DNA from: Chlamydomonas sphaeroides
Taxonomy: Eukaryota > Chlorophyta > Chlorophyceae > Chlamydomonadales > Chlamydomonadaceae
Length of the DNA: 51,408 nucleotides
Direction: 5' to 3'
Assembly: GCA_001662425.1 (NCBI GenBank)
Contig: BDDC01000328.1
Span: forward strand, 20,925 to 72,332
The position numbers and the translations under genes were made by a program. Shown here in pieces: positions 10,101-20,352 of the stretch. Within the stretch, counting starts at the first letter, position 1, and each line of letters begins with the position of its first letter. The notes below the pieces were generated by a model. It was not told where the DNA came from, did no database searches, and worked only from the letters and a program-made list of their open reading frames with translations.

Positions 10101-12777
10101 TCAAAGAACCGCGTGCCCCAGTCGTCCATCACCTGGGCCCACTGGTCAGACATCTGCACACGCGCACCAGGACACCGCGGATGAGGCGTCAGCGAGCACG
10201 ACACTTCGCAGAACCCCACCCTGCACAAGCACCAAAAAGGACCGCCAACGGCCGCCGCCGGCATTGCGCCGCCGCCACCCTGCAGCAGCCTGCACCATCA
10301 GCGGCGACCCACCATGGGCAGCATCGCCAGGAGGCCCACGGCGCGGCGCATAATGTAGATGTCCAGGCCCACATTCTCCAGCACCTGCACGGCGCGCGGC
10401 ATCGGCATGCAAGCCGAAGTCAGCAAACCAATGCACACGCGTGTGCACGCGAGCCAGGCCGCGGGGCCCGGCGACGGTCTTCCCGCGGCCCCCAACGAGC
10501 CCCAGCCCGCCGCAGCACATTGTGCACGACACCCACCCACACCCACAATACCGACACCCAAGCCTTACGTTGGGGCGCTGCACCTTCACCGCCACCTCGG
10601 CGCCGCCGTGCTCGGGCCGCAGCTTGCCGCGGTACACCTGGCCCAGGCTAGCGGCCGCCAGCGGCTCCGCCGACAGCCACTCAAACACACGGTCCACGGG
10701 GCAGCCCAACCCCTCCTCCAGCACCTCGCGCGCCTCCATGGTGCTGAACGTCGCGACGTTGTCCTGAGGGTACGACAGCATACATCAAGGCAGAACAGCA
10801 CACGCGGTTCCGATCCCGCACGTGGCTCTGGCAGGAGCTCCCTAACGTGGCGCTGGCTGGAGCGGGAGGTTAGAGACCGGGTAGGTACTGCGACGACGGC
10901 CGACCTCGGGACATGCCCGGGCGATGTGCTGGAACGCCCCACGCTCAGTGGCCCCAACCCCCGCAGAGGCCAAGGTGGGGCTCGCACCTGCAGCTTCCGC
11001 AGCTCCATCAGGTACTCGGGCGGGATCAGGTCCACGCGGGTGGACAGCTGCTGCGCGATCTGCGAGGCAAGAGCGGAACGGGGATGGATTGAATTTCCGA
11101 ACCATGGCTTGCGGCAGCCCGGCCCTGCGCCGAGTGGCCTGGACGCACGTCCTCACACACAAGGGCGTCCTTCCGCTGGCGCATTGAACCGTATCCCCTC
11201 TTCGCACGGCCGATGCGCCATTACACCCGGGTCAGGCTGAGCCGCACTTCCGCACTGGCGCATCTAACCGCATTCCCTCTCCGCACGGCCAACGCGCCAC
11301 TCTACCCGGGGCGTGCTGTGCCGCGTGCGGGGTTCTGTTCTACCTAACACTGGAACACAAGCTTGACACCCCGAGCAAGAGGCTGCACCCCACGACACGC
11401 TGGGCAGGCGGCCCCACCACACCTTGATGAAGGCTGGGCCCATCATCTCAACGAGCTCAAGCGCCTTGGCGGCGCGGATAGCCATGTTTTTCTGCAGCTG
11501 CCCTGTGCGCCAGTCCAGCAGCAGCAGGCAGCAGAAACCACCCACCACCGCGAAGATCTGAGGAGCGGCGGAGAAGCAGTACAGCGCAGGGTAGGGCAGC
11601 CAGCAGCGGGGATTCGTGGTTACGACGTAACCGCCGGCGTGGTCAAGACGTAACCGCCTACGAGCAGACAGCCTCGCATTGCGGTGCTCCTACAGGAACT
11701 CCAAGTTTGCGACCCGGCCCGGCTGCAAGCCGTTTCCGGGCGGACGTGGGGTCTGTCAGGGCGTAGCAGCTAGACCGCCCACCTTCGTGCTGCGGCGCAG
11801 CACCAGCAGCGGCTTCTTGGCAAAGTAGGCGTCCAGGGCCTGGGGATTGTACCGCAGCGGCAGCCCGTCGGCCGAGGTGCCCGCGGCCGCGGCCGCGACG
11901 GACGCCGAGTCCATGCTGGCCGTGTAGGCCGTGCCACCGCTCGGCTGCGAGGGAATGCCGAACGCCGAGCCCCCCGCGGCCGCACCCGCCGCCGCGGCAG
12001 CAGGCGCGGGCGGCCCGCGCGGGATGGCCGCGACCAGGAACGCCAGGGCGAACATGGCAATCTGCGCGCCCGTGACTCCACCCAGCGGCCCTGGCCCAGC
12101 CTGCGTTGGAAAGGGAAGGGTGGGTTCGACATGCCGAGGCTGACAACCCGTCCTTCTAGCATATGATACTTGGAGGGTGGGGTTCCAGCTGGCAGCTGCC
12201 TGCGGACCCATTGCATCCGTTGTCGCACCTTGAGCGCATCCTGCATGGCCTGCTGCGCGGCAACCATGGTGTTGACGCTGGTGCCGGCAGAGTCGTCCAT
12301 GCGCAGTGTGGTCACCAGCTGCTGCACACCCAGCACCAGCGCGTTGGTCCAGCCCAGCACGTCGTTACCGGCCTGGGTGAGGCGCGGGCTTTGGTGAGTA
12401 AGGTTGCAAGGGCCAGGGCGGCTGTGATGGCAGTGAAGGTGCCAGAATGGGCAGGGCGCGGGGGCATAGCGCACCTGCGAGTCGATGACGGCCTGCACCG
12501 AAGCGAGCACTTCGTCCATGGTGCTGCGCAGGATGGTGTAGGACTCCGGGTCTATGGCCGCGACCGTGCCGATGCGCTCCCCGGCCCAGGTCGCGAGCGC
12601 CAGCACGGACGCGTGCGTCGCGTCCACGGCCATGCTTGTCATGGCGTCCGCGGCAAGCGCGACGTGGGGCGAGGTGCCTATGTCCGCGAGCACTGCGGAC
12701 CGGGGCGGGGTGGTGTCGCTGGCGTGGCACCGCAACGGCTTCAAGTTGCGTGCCGACCCCACGGAGCCCCCCAGCCC
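7119..12777 (-). CDS. ABC1K/UbiB-type atypical protein kinase, probably plastid
   Basis: Sixteen exons: 12777(?)-12475, 12372-12229, 12100-11783, 11557-11423, 11059-10988, 10763-10569, 10384-10313, 10153-10034, 9812-9633, 9510-9442, 9222-9128, 8961-8829, 8674-8558, 8401-8234, 8100-7978, 7796-7542 and a terminal 7382-7119 (17 including the open-ended first), about 920 codons. ABC1 family hallmarks: a KxGQ-position motif spanning an exon junction (FIK|IAQQLSTR), the A-rich loop AAASLGQV, the ATP-binding lysine in VAVKVQRP, EEMDYQAEAYN, HADPHPGN and the DFG metal loop. Two hydrophobic stretches precede the kinase (in the third and fourth exons). The KxGQ glycine is alanine here. ABC1 kinases regulate prenyl-lipid metabolism in plastids and mitochondria. 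The 5' end is unresolved: NLKPLRCHAS looks like a plastid-transit region, no upstream ATG is in frame, and the first in-frame ATG is 12642. The intron 8557-8402 has a GC donor. Confidence 0.93.
11171..11357 (+). repeat. dispersed two-part repeat, copy 1 (in ABC1K intron)
   Basis: A 187-base segment made of two imperfect tandem subunits about 79 bases apart, each with the skeleton ctggcgc..taaccg..tccctct..gcacggcc..gcgcca, and ending gggttctgttctacc. A second 187-base copy in the same plus-strand orientation is at 23645-23831 inside an intron of the acetylornithine deacetylase gene. The segment sits in the intron 11422-11060 of the kinase. A 7-base acacaag occurs on both sides (11157-11163 and 11355-11361), which may be a chance match or a target duplication. 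Confidence 0.8.
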
Positions 12778-12901
12778 CTGCTACTTGTTTGGTAAGCCGC
12801 ACAAGATAGCGCACAGCAAGGACACGCATAGGGAAAACCGTCGCGAACATGGTATCGACCCAACCACACTGGTGCGATTAGTTCCATCGCCCTTCGGCAT
12901 G

Positions 12902-13639
12902 CTAAGCGACGGCAATTATTGCGGGCCGTACACAACATTGCGCACCTGGAGCGGCCGCCGTAACAGCATCCGGGAATGCCTGGCTTACTGAGCCCCAGCC
13001 CGTCGCAGCATGCTGCAGGGTCTCGGCCTGCAATTGAAGCAAATGAGCCACTCAGCGGGACTGGGTCTTGATGCCAGCAATGCACATGTCGCGCGGCTCG
13101 AGCGCGGCTCGGGCTTCCGCAACACGCACCTGAGCTACGTTGGATGCAAGCTCAGCAGCACCATGTGTGTGGTGCGCCGCATGCGCCAGAGCCGTGCCTG
13201 CACGCCACAGGGTAGTTCGGTCAGCGTTTCCCTTGCCAAGCCCAGCTCAAAGCTTGCATTCCTGAGATAGGCTCCCGCAATTCAATCGACTAAGCTTTCG
13301 TAACGAAGCACGCGACGCCCGCAGCGACCATCAGCCGAGAAACGCCTCATCGTCTGCCTTACCGTCAAGCGCGTGATTGATGTGCTGGAACAAGTGAGAT
13401 ACGTCAGCCCCAGACGCGTGCAGAGACCGGGCGATAAGCTCGGCTGAGGCGGAAGTGGCGAGGTCGACGCTGCTCATTGCATCCGCAAGCGAGTGCAGCC
13501 GCACAGCTCCACGCCGAGGCCGAGGAGTCAGTTGGCACCGGCTATAGGCAGCAGTCCAGGTCGAAGAAAAGGAAACGCGGTCAAGACGGGCTGCTGTCGG
13601 GCCATGCAGGGCTTTGTCAAGCTCACCGTTCTGCGACAT
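12902..13639 (-). CDS. small helical protein of unknown function
   Basis: Proposed exons 13639-13627, 13506-13363, 13197-13130 and 13027-12902 give 116 residues, with phases 1, 1 and 0 matching at each junction. Exon 1 is only 13 bases, MSQN plus one base, with donor gtgagc. Exon 2 encodes LADAMSSVDLATSASAELIA and SHLFQHINHALDG, exon 3 ALAHAAHHTHGAAELASNVA, exon 4 AETLQHAATGWGSV. The predicted protein is Ala/His/Ser-rich and strongly helix-forming, like small subunits of multi-protein complexes, but I do not recognise a family. Weak points are the GAG acceptor of exon 2, which lacks the usual C before AG, and the C-terminus: another donor (gtaagc) occurs in exon 4, so the end may lie elsewhere. 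The gene lies between the ABC1 kinase and the FtsZ-like gene. Confidence 0.5.
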
Positions 13640-14121
13640 GTCGCCCAGAGGAGAAGGCCGCCTGCCGGTTGGCCCCGAGCGTCATCCCGCTCAGAGCCAT
13701 GGAGCTAGCGCTGAGTGCTCTTGAATTGTTCGGTTGTTACGGGCCCACAGTTGCGAGCGAGGTCGATGCGCGTACTCGCGGGCGTACGTGGGGACCATAC
13801 GCGTGTTACTGGGGACGACTATGTGTGCAGAGGCTCAGGGAGGGGGCCCTTGAGCTTCAAAAGGAGGCCGTACACTGTTTGGAACCTGCGCCTGTCGCGC
13901 ACTGCGTCCGCCCCTGCCCACTGTAACTTCCAACGCCCTGGTCGACGCTGCTGCATCACATCTCATACCAAGAGTGTCGCTGTGCAAGCTCAGAATCTGC
14001 CAACAGCGCGATGGGCAGCCCCCGCGCAGCATAGTCGCGCTTCGACTAGCTTCATCCTCACGTTCAGCTAGACTCATTCAATCGCGTGTCATAGTTGTCG
14101 GTGTTTGCCCACGCTGGGGCG
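13640..14121. promoter_or_regulatory. divergent intergenic region
   Basis: These 482 bases separate the start of the small minus-strand gene from the ATG of the FtsZ-like gene. I see no TATA box. A minus-strand open frame starting at 14077 (MSLAEREDEASRSA) contains an early gtgagg and could be an alternative first exon of the small gene, but nothing confirms it. Confidence 0.4.
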
Positions 14122-17100
14122 ATGGCGACCAGCAGCATCACTCGCGTTAGAGCTGGCTCCGATGTGCACATGCAGCATGCTGGCACATCTACCGAACGTT
14201 CTGCAGCTCTGGGCGCGGTCGCTCATCGCAACAGGGGGTCGCCACGTTCAGTACCCCAGGCGCGGGTGCGTGCCCTTCGCTTGCTGCTGGCTCCCTCTCC
14301 GCGCGCATATGCACGCCTGACTCCCCGCTCAACCACAGGCAGCGCCAAAGCGCGCCGTGGTAGCTCGCTACCGGGACCACGATGCTGTCGAGACGCTGCT
14401 CGCGTCACCGCCCAGGCGTGACGTGCCGGTGGCGCCGCCCAAGCCCTCGGACGAGAGCGCCGCAGCGCCTCCTGCTCCTGCCACGGTACACACAACGAGC
14501 CGTAGTTCGAATGCGGTCGTGGAAGCCGCCTCGTGCCACGCACGGGGGTCCCTTGTTAAAGGGCAGCACCTTTGCTAGAGGCCCGCAACCAATCACAAGC
14601 TCCACCTGCCCTGCGTGCCACTCCACCCGCAGGTCCGTGCGCAGCTGAAAGTGGTGGGGCTGGGGCTCCGGGGCATTAGCGCCGTCAACCGCCTCATAGG
14701 TGCGCGTGGGGGCCAAAGGCAACATTGAACGCAATACCTACAGAGGGCGGGCTGGACGCCACTGCAATTGCGCCAAACTTTGTAGCAAGGATGCTTGCGG
14801 GCCAAACCGCGCCGGCCAGTGGCCGGGCGGAGATGCTAGGGGATGGCACTAGCCGCTAGCGGTGACCAGCGCACCCAGCGTCGTGCACGGCCCGTACCGA
14901 TGACGCTGCCTTGCGCGCTCCGATGCGATGCAGCGGACGGCAGCCTGGCGGACGCGGAGTTCTGGGCGCTGGACTGCGACAAGCGGGTGAGAGTAGGCTA
15001 GGGTTGACTCAAGTGTGTCATCAGCCGAGCAGATTGCTCATACTAAAGCCGCCTGCAAACATGGAACATCAGCCAACCCAGCCGAGCGGCCAGACGCCCG
15101 AAAGGCACCTCGGCGCTTGTGCTGCTCGTGCCGCCCATCCTCCGCCCGCTTGTAACAGCTGCATGCGTGCGTATCCCTTCCTCAACATCCTTTCTTACCT
15201 AGGGAACCCGCGGCGCCGGTCCATTGCAAAAGAAGCGTGAGCCGGAGGCCAGCGCGCTCACCGCCCTCCCGGCGCTGCGTCCACCTCCTCGCCCTGCCCC
15301 CAGGTCCTGAACAACGCGAACCCCGCTGCCCGCGTGCTGGAGGTGGCGCCCGAGGACGCCAGCCTCGAACCCTCGGAGCTGGCGGTGCTGGCGGGAGCAC
15401 TCGCCGGCCCCGCAGCGGCCGACACGCCCGACGGTCAGGCGGGCGCCGTGTTTGTGCTGGGGTCGGCCTTCGGCAGCCCCGGCGGCTCGCCCATGGTGAG
15501 GCGGCACGGCCCCGACCCCGCGGCGGCTGCGAGCCACACAGACGGCGCTTGCGCGCACGGCCACGCGCTGACTTCAACAAATTATTCGCCTTGCGGTCCT
15601 GCACTTGCCTACTCTCCGGGCGTTGCCCGGCGCCGCTAAGCTGCCGGCCCTGCGCTGTCTGCTGTTCGCCATTGTCCCCCCGTCGCCGCCCTCGCCTCCG
15701 TCCCGCAGCTGCTGCAGCTGGTCCGCCACCTGCGGCGCTGCGGCTACTTTGTGGCTGCGGCCCTCACGCGGCCGTTCGAGTTCGAGGGGCCGCGGCGGCT
15801 GGAGGCGGCGGACGCGCTGATCAGCACCATGGAGGAGGTGGCGCACCTGGTGGTGGGTGCGGGTGTGGCTGCGTATGTAGAGGGGTGTGCGTTTCAGCTT
15901 GCATGGTGCCTTGTCCCCGCCCTCATACCCTCCCACCTCTTCCGTCCCCTCGCGTTGCCACAGGTGGTCATCAGCCAGGGCGTGCTCACACGCGCCAGCG
16001 CCGAGCTGACCATGGCGCAGGCGGAGGCCATCGCCGACAACACCCTGGTCTACACCGTGCAGTCCACGCTGTGGGCGCTGCGGTGAGGCCAGCTGGGCAG
16101 CGCACTGCCCCGCCCTGCCCCACTGCCGCCGGTACATGGCAGTCGTCAAAGCAACGCGTCTTCTGATGCTCATCAGTGCTGCCGCTCTCGCGCTTCACCC
16201 CTGGTGCCTCATCCGCCGTGCAGGGCGCCCGAGGTGCTCAAGGTGTCGGGCGGCGCATTCCTGTGGCACGGCCGCGATCTGCGCAACATCAAGCGCCCGC
16301 TCTTCCCGCCCATGATGAACCTGCTGTCGTGCCCGGGTGCGTGGCTTGGCGCGACGCCAGCATGCTGCCCCTCATCAGCCGACGCCGTGCTGCGGGGGCC
16401 TGCATCACCAAGCGGGCTCCTCCCTGGGGGGCTGCATCGCAAAGCGGGCTCCTCCTTGGGGGGCTGCATCGCAAAGCGGGCTACTCCTTGGGGGGCTGCA
16501 TCACCAAGCGGGCTCCTCCCTGGGGGGCTGCATCGCAAAGCGGGCTCCTCCCTGGGGGGCTGCATCACCAAGCGGGCTCATCCCTGGCGCCTGGCGGCCC
16601 GCGCTCCCAGCTACCCGGACGTGCGGTGCCCTTGCGGTGCTTGGTCTACAACTCCCGCCCTGCTACCTGCCACATGGTCCCTCAGGCCACGCGACGCTGG
16701 GGCGCGGGCAGGCCGCGCTGCCGCTGCCGCTGCTGCAGCAGGCGGGCCTGGCCAGCGCGCTGAGCACGCTGGCGGAGGACGCCGTGCGGGTGAGCGACGC
16801 CGCCCACCTGCGCCCCGAGTCTCAGCTCCGGCTGCGGCCCGGCTGGTGCACACCCAACTCGGCTCCTCCTGGCCCATGCGCCCATCCCCGCCCCCGGATG
16901 GCGCCATCTACCGTCAGCTTAGCCCAGCGGGCTTGAGCCAGCGCGCTCACCGGACCCAACACCGCACGCCCCTCCCACCCTTGCCACGCCACGCCCAGGC
17001 CGCCTCCGAGTCGCCCTTCCTGGACCACAAGCTGGAGAGCGCCAGCGGGGTGCTGTGCGTGCTGCGCGTGCCGCCCAGCGCGCTGGGCGTGGCGCTGTCG

Positions 17101-18216
17101 GCGGGGGGCCCCGCGGCAGGCGCGGCCCCGGGCAGCACCAGCGCGTCGCGGGGCGGGCCGCTGGTGGCGGACAACCACAAGGAGTACGCGCTGCGGTCGG
17201 CGGTGCAGGTGCACCCTGTCGGCAGATGTGTGATATAGTTGTGTGGCGTGTGCTGGCTGTGTGTTCAATTTCTAGGGCCGAAGTAGAGTACCCCAAGTGT
17301 GTGTACACAAGGGGTACGCGCTGCGCTGCTGCCGGCAGCGCTGGCGGAACGTGAAGAGAGGGGCTCTGGCGCTCCGCCTGCCACGCCCTGCTCATTGCAA
17401 AACCCTCCAAACCTGGACCCTAAACCGCTTCTCCCTCCCTCCATGCCCCCTCCCTCCGTGGTCGCGCTGCGCAGGTGGCGGCCATGACGGTGCGCGAGCT
17501 GGTGGGGCCCCGCTGCCACGACATCATCGTCTGCCCGCAGCTGTGCACCGACCTGGAGGAGCGCCCGCGGCCCTCGGTCCAGCAGCAGCAGCAGCAGCAG
17601 CCCGGGGTGCAGCTGGAGGCGGCAGGCGCGCAGGCGCAACAGGGTCCGGGCGCGGAGGCGCTGGTCGGCGAGGGGTCGCCGGCGCCCGACGCGGCCGCGC
17701 CGCTGGTGCGGCTCGAGGTGTCGCTGCTGGTGCTGGAGGCGCACGAGGAGGCGGGTGAGGCCGGGTGCGAGCATGTCGGGCTGCGGCTCGGCTGATGGTC
17801 TTCTGGGTGCGACACGCATGACGCGAGGCCGCCTGCCGCCTACGGCATGCCTCGGGAACTTCCACCATCCGTCCCTCCCCTCTCTCATTACATAGCCACC
17901 CCTGCCTTGGCTGACGGTGGCCCCTCGGACCCTGCCGCGCAGCCGATGCCGTCGCTGTCGCAGGTCCCAACGCCCACACCAGCGCCGCCGGCCCACACGC
18001 GGCGACGCCCTCGGACGCCGCCGCAGCCGCGGCGGCTGCAGGGCCCGCCGCGGCCTTTGCTCGCGACCGCATGGCCACAGCCATCAGCGGCCGCTCGCCC
18101 TCGTCCGCGCGCGGCAACGGGGCGCCCGCGGGCTCCAGGGGGCCGCCGCGCCGCCTGCCGGTGCCTGGCTCGCCCTCCTCCAGCATCTTCATGGGCAGGA
18201 ACCCCGGCATGCACCC

Positions 18217-18249
<33 letters not shown>

Positions 18250-19917
18250 CGCGGCGACGGTCCCGGCACCGACCGCCGGTGCCTCGGCGGCTCCGGCCCC
18301 AGCGGCGGCGAATGCGGTGGGGCCGGCGCCGGCGCCCGCACCTGTGGCGGCGGGCGCGGGGGGTGGCGCCGTCACGGCCCCAGCGGCCGGTGGCGCCACC
18401 ACCACGGCCGTCGGGGCCACCCCAGCGGACATCGCGGCCCAGCGCAAGCAGGTCAGTCTGTCGTGTAGTATGGGGCCACGCGGGTTTTGCGTCGCACGCC
18501 TTGCTGCAGGAACCCACCCCGCCCCCTCGAGCTGCAGCGCCGCGCTCGGCGCCGCGCCACCGCTGACGACGCATACCCCTGCGCCCCGCCTCCCCATCCT
18601 CTCGCCCCTCCCGCCCTCCCCGCTTCCGGCCCTCCGCGCCCAGGCCCGGCTCAAGGCCATGGGCGCCATGTCGGCCCTGGCTGGAGGCACCGCGCACTGC
18701 ACCACCAACCTGCCCGGCGCAGCTGTCGAGGCCCCCGCGGCGCCGCCGCCGCTCACGTCCGCGACCCTTGCGGCAGGCATGCGCGCCCGGTCGGGCTCGC
18801 CCACGCGCCCGTCGTCGCCGCAGCGGTCGGCGGCGTCGGTGCGCAGCCCTGCGCCGGCTCCGGCGCCGGTGGCAGCGGCTCCGGCGACGGCGGTGCCGGA
18901 GGCGCCGCGGGCGCAGCCTGCGCCGGCGAGGCCGGTGCAAATCCCCCGCATGCCGGAGACGCTGGTGGGTTGTACGCCCAGTATGCTTGAACAGCATACC
19001 GTGCGCCGGCCCGCATCCTGCAGTCCCCGCAGCGCCAACGGGGCTGCTCTGGGCGCCGCACGGCGCCTCGACACTATGCGCGACGCTTTGCTTCCAAGGG
19101 GGTCGCCTACACGCGTTGGCCGCCTCTGTCGGCTGTGTGGGCGGCCGCGTCTGCTCCTGCAAACACACGCATGGCGAGAACAGCACGGCTCACGGATCCT
19201 GCACGGCCCTGCCTCCTGGCCATGCCTCCTGGCCCTGCCTGGTTGCCGCAGGTGACGTCACTGGTGGCGCAGTCGCTGGACCTGCCGCCGCAGGCCGCGC
19301 GCTGGCGCCACTCGCAGCGCGTGCCGCCGCAGGCCGCCCGCAGCAGCCGCGTGTTCAACCTGCCGCAGGTACGCCGATGGTCGGATGGGCGCGATGGCTG
19401 CCGCAGGCCTTGCCCGCCTGCATACCTGCCTGCCCGCCCGCCCGCGTCCCTGCCTGCCTGCATGTGGCCGTATTCCTCGCTCCAGCCGCCGGCTGCAGCT
19501 CTGGGGCTATGGCACGGGTGTACCGGAGCACGGGCCTGTCTAACTGACGTGTCCTGCTGTGGCGGTGTGTCCGTGGCTGCAGGTGGACGAGGAGGTGCAG
19601 GACTGGATGGATGGAGCAGGGCAGGTGCGGGCCCCTTTCTTTGCCTGCGCACCTGTACTTCCCACGAGCCGCTGTGCTGTCGTGACGCTGTGCATCGCGG
19701 CAAGTAAGGGCACCTCTCGCGCAGCTCTGACTGCCTGCTTGCCTGCCCGCCCGCCGCGCAGGGCGACGGCGAGGGCCTGGGCCGCGGCCTGCTGGCTCGC
19801 ATCAGCGGCATGCTGGGCGACGGCGGCTCGGGGCCCACGGCGCCGGCCGTGCGCACGCGCGTGGCGGGCATGCTGGACCGGGAGCGGCAGGCGGCGGACT
19901 GGGAGGATGAGGTGTAG
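14122..19917 (+). CDS. FtsZ/tubulin-fold protein with degenerate GTP-binding signature (ARC3-like?)
   Basis: Sixteen exons: 14122-14265, 14339-14485, 14633-14699, 14934-14986, 15304-15495, 15709-15849, 15964-16082, 16224-16336, 16686-16789, 16999-17208, 17475-17754, 17943-18451, 18644-18964, 19252-19368, 19583-19624, 19762-19917; 904 residues. The N-terminal ~60 residues look like a plastid transit peptide. The FtsZ fold shows as KVVGLGLRGISAVNRLI (T1 region, about 103-119), AEFWALDCDKRVL where FtsZ has NTDxxxL, GAVFVLGSAFGSPGGSP (184-200) in place of the GGGTGTG tubulin signature, YFVAAALTRPFEFEGPRRL, and HLVVISQGVL where FtsZ has LIVIPN. The rest (about 431-904) is Ala/Pro/Gly-rich with two poly-Gln runs (466-472, 616-625) and acidic-basic C-terminal segments. 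ARC3 in plants likewise pairs an FtsZ-like domain with a non-FtsZ extension; I see no MORN repeats. The exon 6 end could be 15849 or 15852. Confidence 0.85.
16400..16587 (+). repeat. 32-base minisatellite in an intron of the FtsZ-like gene
   Basis: About six copies of a 32-base unit starting ctgcatcaccaagcgggctc, alternating between catcaccaag and catcgcaaag variants, occupy the intron between exons 8 and 9. Because 32 is not a multiple of three, the array opens reading frames in several phases on both strands; these are not genes. Confidence 0.9.
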
Positions 19918-20352
19918 GGGCGGAGACCGGAAGGGTGGAAGGTACGGCGAGAGGTAGAGGGTAGGCAGTGCGCCAAGGCGCAGCACTTGGAGGGGGTCGG
20001 CCGGGGTTGCGAAAGCAGGGTAGCAAGCACGCGCCCCGACGGTTGGGTCGCAGTGGTGTCGTGGTGGTGTTAGACGGCTCGCATGTCGACGATTTTTGCG
20101 TAGAGATTGGGCAGCGGTGACGCGCGCTGCAGGGCACCGACATGTGGCGCAACAGCCAATGTCGGCGCAGCGAGATAACGAGCGGTGCGCCGCCTTCATA
20201 TGATTGTAACGAGTCTTGAAGGCAATAGAGCAGGGATGGCGCTATGAAAAGTCGGTTCCGTGTCCCAGTAGCTCCGAAGCCCTTGTTGCGAGGCCAGCGA
20301 CCGAACGCCTTACCCAGCACTGAACATCCGCCACAATTGATACATCTCATTT
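19918..20352. other. intergenic between two same-strand genes
   Basis: The 435 bases contain the 3' UTR of the FtsZ-like gene, its likely poly(A) signal at 20205-20209, and the upstream region of the acetylornithine deacetylase gene. No coding exon or TATA box was seen. Confidence 0.5.
20205..20209 (+). terminator. putative poly(A) signal TGTAA of the FtsZ-like gene
   Basis: TGTAA lies 288 bases after the stop codon at 19917. TGTAA is the usual poly(A) signal in volvocine algae and would give a normal-length 3' UTR. Confidence 0.55.

Noticed and set aside
11770..12762. Single 330-residue open frame at the 5' end of the kinase gene
   Set aside because: It reads through two introns; the initial codon is GTG, and the true exons are separated by clear donors and acceptors with conserved frame.
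13477..13926. 149-residue plus-strand open frame
   Set aside because: It overlaps better-supported minus-strand exons antisense and has no recognisable sequence.
16209..16763. Repetitive open frames on both strands (GLHRKAGSSLG type)
   Set aside because: They come from the 32-base intronic minisatellite; flanking exons 8 and 9 of the FtsZ-like gene splice cleanly around it.
17524..19186. Long minus-strand open frames of 432 and 516 residues
   Set aside because: They are antisense shadows of the GC-rich exons 11-14 of the FtsZ-like gene, made of Ala/Arg/Gly runs without motifs.
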